Below are positions 59,535 through 64,000 of a DNA stretch of 64,000 nucleotides, one piece after another. A program made the translations under genes and the position numbers. This stretch comes from Bradysia coprophila (lineage: Eukaryota > Arthropoda > Insecta > Diptera > Sciaridae). The notes below the pieces were generated by a model. The model saw only the letters and a program-made list of their open reading frames with translations, did not search any database and had not been told where the DNA came from. Every line of letters begins with the position of its first letter. Within the stretch, counting starts at the first letter, position 1. The DNA lies in the NCBI RefSeq assembly GCF_014529535.1, contig NW_023503456.1, positions 1,872,133-1,936,132 on the forward strand, given 5' to 3'.

Positions 59535-60060
59535 TTTCCAAACAATCAAAATCCCAACAAAAATCTCGTCGAGAAAAGTGTGACGCAGTCTTTGAAGTAC
59601 AATTTCTAAAATGAATGACATCGCTAGAGTTGACGCTTTCAGCTTCGTTACGCAAAAATTAAATTTTACACCCAACTAGTTCAAACAAGCTGGCTTAGTT
59701 TTTCTCATCATCTGCCAAATAATTTTTACCAAAAAAGATTTGACTGGAAACAACCAAAATTTTACCAAAAAAGTCTGCATCGCAAAGTTCAGCAGATGTT
59801 CAGGAACAGACCAGCAAGAAAATTTATCTGCCACATGCGACGCAGATTTTTTTGGTAAAATTTTGGTTGTTTCCAGTGACATCTTTTTTGGTAAAAATTA
59901 TTTGGCAGATGATGAGAAAAACTAAGCCAGCTTGTTTGAACTAATTGGGTGTAAAATTTAATTTTTGCGTAACGAAGCTGAAAGCGTCAACTCTAGCGAT
60001 ATCATTCATTTTAGAAATTGTACTTCAAAGAGCCACACTTTTCTCGAAGAGATTTTTGTT
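59535..60060. mobile_element. 525-bp foldback element, arms about 230 bp
   Basis: Centre near 59797. Pairs: caaaaatctcgtcgagaaaa / ttttctcgaagagatttttg, gttgacgctttcagcttcgt / its inverse at 59968, ctggcttagtttttctcatc / gatgagaaaaactaagccag, ttgactggaaacaaccaaaa / its inverse at 59860. Confidence 0.92.
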
Positions 60061-61160
60061 GGGATATCAGTCGTTTTAGAAGTGTAGTCAACACTGCTTT
60101 TTATAACAATTTATAACAGAAATTCGAAAATTTGGCGAAATTTGAAAATTTTACGAAATTTGATGAAATTCGAAAATTTGACGAAAATCGAAAATTTGAC
60201 GAAGAAAGCAACTCTCTATCTGCCACCATTCACAAAATAACTCTAAAACCCTAATTGACCCACCCATTTCTAACTTTCGACATTTTTCACATATGCCCCT
60301 CTGTTCTACTCGTAAAACTCTGAGACTTTGCCGAAGAAAGTAACTCTCTATCTCTCATAATCGCAAAAATATTAGTCCTTTCATCCTACGCTCGAGTAGC
60401 TCAAAATTTGGTCACTCTAATCACTCTAGCTCAAACGAATCTGCCCCGATTTTTTTAATTATTTTTTTGTTCGAATCGTGTTACGAATACCTTTCATTTG
60501 ATGGGTCGCACGCCTCTGTAGGTTTCAATACAGCTAAGCTACAGCCGAAAACGCGTTCCCGACCCTCGAAAACCACACTCAGAAACCACTTCGAGGCCAA
60601 TAAAACAAAATTCTGGTTTTTCCTGGGACAATGGCGTATCACATTTTCATTTTTATGCCCACCCTGAGGCTCCTGCAAAATTTCATGGAGATTGGCTGAC
60701 TAGTTTCCGAGATCGACTGTCGATAGATAGATAGAAACATACAGAGTAAGTTGAAAGATTTTGATTGTTTGGTGTATTTTGTATGAAAAGTGCCAATTTC
60801 AAAACGATGTATCTCCGGTAATTTTAAAGCTACATAGTCGAGTGATAGCTCGTTTTGCTCGTATTTGAAGCGAAAATATGTTTTGTGGTGATATACACCA
60901 AAGGGTAGAAACTGAAATGTTCGGCTATATATAGTTGCCGCGTCTCAAAAAAATTTCTTCGTTCTTTTTTTGGAAGTTAGACTGCGTCAAGTCCTCCGCT
61001 ATCGCTCCGGACATGATTCTTCAACTTACTCTGCATGTTCCTATTTATCTAACTATCTACCGACGGGTTATATCGGAAAGTAGTCAGCGGATCTTCATGA
61101 AATTTTGCCGAAACCTCAGGGTGGGCTTAAAAATGAAAATGTAATATGCCCCAGGAAAAA
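60061..61160 (-). repeat. Repeat D, inverted copy, plus a short direct piece
   Basis: 60061-61015 is the inverse of 37140-38300, with a shorter minisatellite (60120-60205). From 61018 to 61160 a segment in direct orientation repeats the cttactctg...cctcagggtgggc part of the same family, so two D copies meet head to head. Confidence 0.82.
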
Positions 61161-61630
61161 GCTGTGTTTTGTTTCATTGGCGTTGAATATATTTATGGAT
61201 GCATGGTCACTCTGACGTTGTATTATAGCTTTAATGAAATGTCTCGACGAGACGTGTCGAAGAAAAAAAATACTACACAAATCGACCAAGTGGTAGTGAA
61301 GATCTTGGAGACCTCGGAATGGGTGAAACTCGAAGAATGACTGGTGTGAATTTTTGGTGGTTGGCATGTGAGGTTTTTATCCGACATTTCTGAAATTTAA
61401 TTTTGACAGATTTTCGAATTTCGTCAAATTTTTGAGTTTTGTTAAATTTTTCATTTTCGTCAAATTATCGAATTTCGACCTACAACTTCTAAAACGTGTC
61501 GATGAGTGACGCTTTCAACTCTACGCAAAAAATAGTTGACTTCATGTAGAAAATCATGTTAAAAAATTAGCGACACACAATCGACAGATGATTCAGATCT
61601 CGTTCTCATGTTTTCTTTTTATAGATCATC
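61161..61630. other. Non-coding
   Basis: A short 18-bp-minisatellite relic at 61395-61470. No gene is seen. Confidence 0.5.
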
Positions 61631-61765
61631 TTCAAGATACGGTACTTTTAGACGAAACCTCACTTAAGTTTCGTTAAATGTTTCGTTCATCCATGAGATT
61701 TTTTTAACGTTGATGGCATTTCCTACCGTGGATAGCATTTCAAACGGCCTTGAAGATGATCTATA
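61631..61765. mobile_element. MITE with tagatcatcttcaag inverted ends
   Basis: tagatcatcttcaagatacg on the left and cggccttgaagatgatcta on the right; interior cgttaaatgtttcgttcatc matches 2060-2090. About 135 bp. Confidence 0.82.
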
Positions 61766-62056
61766 AGAACGAGATTGTCAGAAATACTGATAATTCAAAC
61801 ATTCTAATATTACACTAGAGAAACTACTTGTGTCACACTGACTATTTGAAGCGGAGGGTCGTCGATTTGGTGTAGTCATCGTCAACATTATCAGTTTAGC
61901 ATGCAAATATTTACAATGATGGTCAACATGAACATGAATAATTTAGAGTTCGAAGCAACAAAATGATGTTTAACTAAATCTCGACCCAATCAATTTTCTG
62001 GTCAAATATTTGATCCTACAATTCCATGAAACAATTTAATTTTATCAGCACTTCTC
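61766..62056. other. Upstream region of the hydrolase gene
   Basis: Non-coding; no repeat ends. Confidence 0.5.
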
Positions 62057-62063
62057 GCATCAG

Positions 62064-62105
62064 TATAAATACATCGTTTCGATGCACAACAACATCATTC
62101 AGTGA
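62064..62105 (+). promoter_or_regulatory. TATA box and initiator of the hydrolase gene
   Basis: tataaat at 62064-62070 is followed by tcattcagt at 62095-62103, which holds insect initiator-like TCAGT/TCATT words at roughly the expected 30-37 base spacing. This is a eukaryotic pol II arrangement, 55-60 bases before the ATG. Confidence 0.6.
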
Positions 62106-62156
62106 TTCAGTTGTGTCGCTAATTATATTTTCAATTTGTCTCGATAATATTGTGCA

Positions 62157-62555
62157 ATGAGTGACAAGGATATTCTTGCACAAACTGTGTATCATGAGGC
62201 TCGCGGTGAGAGTGAAGATGGCTGGAAAGCGGTTGCCCACGTTATTAAGAATCGAGCAAAGGCAAACAAATCGTACTGGGGCGGAAATTCGGTGGCCCGT
62301 GTGTGTAAGCAACCAGGTCAATTTGAATGCTGGGATGGAAGGAACACCGAAATTAAAGAGACATCAAAGTACAATCAAATCAAGAAGGTTACTGATCAGA
62401 TTTTAGATGATTACGATAGCTATGATCTGACGAACGGTGCAGATCACTACAATAATCCTGATAAGGAGGGCTATCCCGGATGGACGAAAAATTGTGACCG
62501 AAAGGCTAAAATTGGAAATCATCAATTCTACGAAACTAAAAGAGAGTTTAAGTGA
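62157..62555 (+). CDS. SleB-type cell-wall hydrolase (Hydrolase_2), 132 aa, likely of bacterial origin
   Basis: Intronless frame from ATG 62157 to taa-like stop tga at 62553. The domain fills the protein. VYHEARGESEDGWKAVAHVI (11-30) holds the EARGE catalytic box with the presumed Glu14, then KNRAK, QPGQFECW (52-59), GADHYNNP (94-101) and KIGNHQFYET (118-127), the conserved order in the SleB/Hydrolase_2 family. Bacterial members cut peptidoglycan (spore cortex lytic transglycosylases, phage lysins). There is no signal peptide, so the product should stay cytosolic or leave by another route. Local base use is AT-rich like its surroundings. A TATA box and AATAAA at 62587 make a transcribed eukaryotic gene likely. 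An antibacterial or symbiont-related role is inference only. The alternative is unfiltered bacterial contamination, but flanking insect repeats argue against it. Confidence 0.9.
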   Translation: MSDKDILAQTVYHEARGESEDGWKAVAHVIKNRAKANKSYWGGNSVARVCKQPGQFECWDGRNTEIKETSKYNQIKKVTDQILDDYDSYDLTNGADHYNNPDKEGYPGWTKNCDRKAKIGNHQFYETKREFK

Positions 62556-62586
62556 AAAAAAGGTTTTAGTTCCATTCATGTGATTC

Positions 62587-62592
62587 AATAAA
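62587..62592 (+). terminator. polyA signal AATAAA of the hydrolase gene
   Basis: AATAAA 32 bases after the stop codon; consistent with a short 3' UTR. Confidence 0.6.
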
Positions 62593-62813
62593 AGGTCACC
62601 AGATCCAAAAAATTGCCAAGTCTGTTTCATTTAAAGCTGTTCCTTTTGGGCATAGGTACGAAGTTTCTTGAGAAAACTACTTTCTATGAGCAATTTAAAA
62701 GGTTTCTTTTCTTCGTACTACGAGGTTCAAAGTTTTGTTTCTTATAGAAAGTGTATTTAAGTTCTGTTACGGATCAGAAGAAACTTTTCTTCGGCAATCT
62801 TTTTATCATTAAA

Positions 62814-63720
62814 GGGCGCGTCATTGGGAAATGGCAGGACAGTTTCCCGAAAATGTATGGAAAATTTTATCACAAAAATTCACCGAAAAAATTCAAAGAA
62901 AATCACCTCTTATGCTTCCCATTGTATTCGGGCATAGTCTCTTGGCGACCTAGGCATATTTGAACACTAAACACTTTTTACTCGATGCAACAACTACATC
63001 GGGGACGATAGAGAAATCAAAATTGGTGACACTGTCATTGAACGAGTCGACAGCTACGTATATCTAGGACATAAACTGAAGTTAGGTCTGGACAACCGGA
63101 CTGCAGAAATAAAACGTAGGATTGGTCTTGCATGGGCAGCGTTCGGAAAACTCAGACTAATTTTCAAAAGCAAAATGAATAATAGTCTGAAACGCAAAGT
63201 TTTCGACACTTGTGTCCTTCCAGTGCTCACTTATGGAGCGGAAACGTTAACTTTAACGAAAGCATCCGAAGATCAATTGAGAGTGACACAAAGGGCCATG
63301 GAACGGAGTATGCTTGGAATAACACTCAGAGACAGAATGACGAATCAGTGGATTCGACAACAAACCAGGGTCGTTGATGTCATGGAAAGAATAGCATCTC
63401 TGAAATGGAGCTGGGCGGGACATATTGCAAGAAGGACAGACGAACGTTGGACCAAAAAGATCATGAACTGGCGACCATATAAACTGGCGACGAGCTATAG
63501 GTAGACCACCAGAGAGATGGACAAACGGAATTAAGAATATTGCAGGTACAAACTGGCAGCAAATGGTAATGGATCGTACGAAATGGAAAGAAGTTGGAGA
63601 GGCCTACATCCAGCAGTGGATAGAAACAGGCTGAAAAAGAAGAAGAAGAAGAAAAACAAAAAGTTTTTTTTGTTTTGTCGCGACAAAAACACAGAAAATA
63701 TTTCGACATAACTGTGACAC
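62814..63720. mobile_element. Second copy of the 2.5-kb foldback, split by a LINE
   Basis: 62814-62985 repeats the left arm (cattgggaaatggcaggaca, cttatgcttcccattgtatt, gaacactaaacactttttac). After the LINE, 63655-63720 continues the loop (gttttgtcgcgacaaaaaca, cagaaaatatttcgacataa), in the orientation inverse to 2690-2750. The right arm is lost. Confidence 0.85.
62990..63652 (+). mobile_element. RTE family-2 LINE, 5'-truncated, GAA tail intact
   Basis: Enters at gacgatagagaaatcaaaat and reads SYVYLGHKL, LKRKVFDTCVLPVLTYGAET, WIRQQTRVVDVMERIASLKW and IARRTDERWTKKIMNW. An 8-base insertion (actggcga, near 63483) duplicates local sequence and shifts the frame. It ends caggctgaaaaagaagaaga with five GAA units. 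Confidence 0.92.
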
Positions 63721-64000
63721 TCCGCTATTATAAGTACTCGAATGAATGTTTGCTGTGTTCACTTCGGCGGTAAAATATTTTCATTCAAAAGTGTCCGACA
63801 TTTCAGCCATGGTGGACATTTATTAAAATTGTAACCTCTCCCACTTCTTTAATAAGCTAACAAGACTTCGCTGAGTCTAGTTATGCCAACTCTTTGAATA
63901 AAAATATCGGCTGAGGTCGAATAATTCTCCGCTGAGCTTTGACAAACCTCTAATAATTCTCCGCTAGGCTTCAGTAAGAGTCCGTCAGACCTTAGCACGT
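63721..64000. other. Non-coding window end
   Basis: aataattctccgct occurs twice (near 63922 and 63951), a short tandem hint. No gene is seen. Confidence 0.5.

Overview
This window is eukaryotic nuclear DNA, most likely from an insect and probably a dipteran. The evidence is AT-rich sequence, GT-AG introns of about 58-75 bp, AATAAA signals, and dense RTE-type LINEs, hAT-like MITEs, foldback elements and Helentron-like repeats. I cannot name the species from sequence alone. The ends hold a 31-bp satellite (1-835) and repeat-rich DNA (62.8-64 kb).

Four host genes are supported. (1) A CRAL-TRIO lipid-transfer protein on + (26743-28683), four exons. (2) A single-pass transmembrane cadherin on + (36547-47448), ten exons that I joined with all phases consistent, giving about 1134 aa from signal peptide to cytoplasmic tail. 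A stop and two polyA signals after exon 4 suggest an alternative secreted, Thr/Ser-rich short form. (3) A tandem-C2, synaptotagmin-like protein on - (58887 down to 51267), eight coding exons, about 456 aa. (4) An intronless 132-aa SleB-type cell-wall hydrolase on + (62157-62555). Its family is bacterial, but it has a TATA box and a polyA signal, so it is a candidate domesticated horizontal transfer.

Most of the rest is mobile DNA. 2.5-9.2 kb is a nest: a long-inverted-repeat element holds a 5-kb RTE-like LINE flanked by a perfect 16-bp target duplication, that LINE holds a second 5'-truncated LINE, and a third LINE abuts it. One RTE family (tail GAA repeats) has six recognisable copies. Two of them carry the same 156-bp hAT-like MITE at the same place with the same 8-bp duplication. 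Two further hAT-like MITEs have perfect 8-bp duplications. Large foldbacks lie at 12.5-13.5, 44.7-45.2, 56.8-58.1 and 59.5-60.1 kb. A group of elements starts with a terminal hairpin after a T-run, ends near an inverted copy of its first bases, and often holds a tandem array (147 bp x7, or 19-bp palindrome x30). This layout resembles Helentron-associated elements.

The genes do not form a pathway. Their large introns are where the mobile DNA sits; their small introns are clean.
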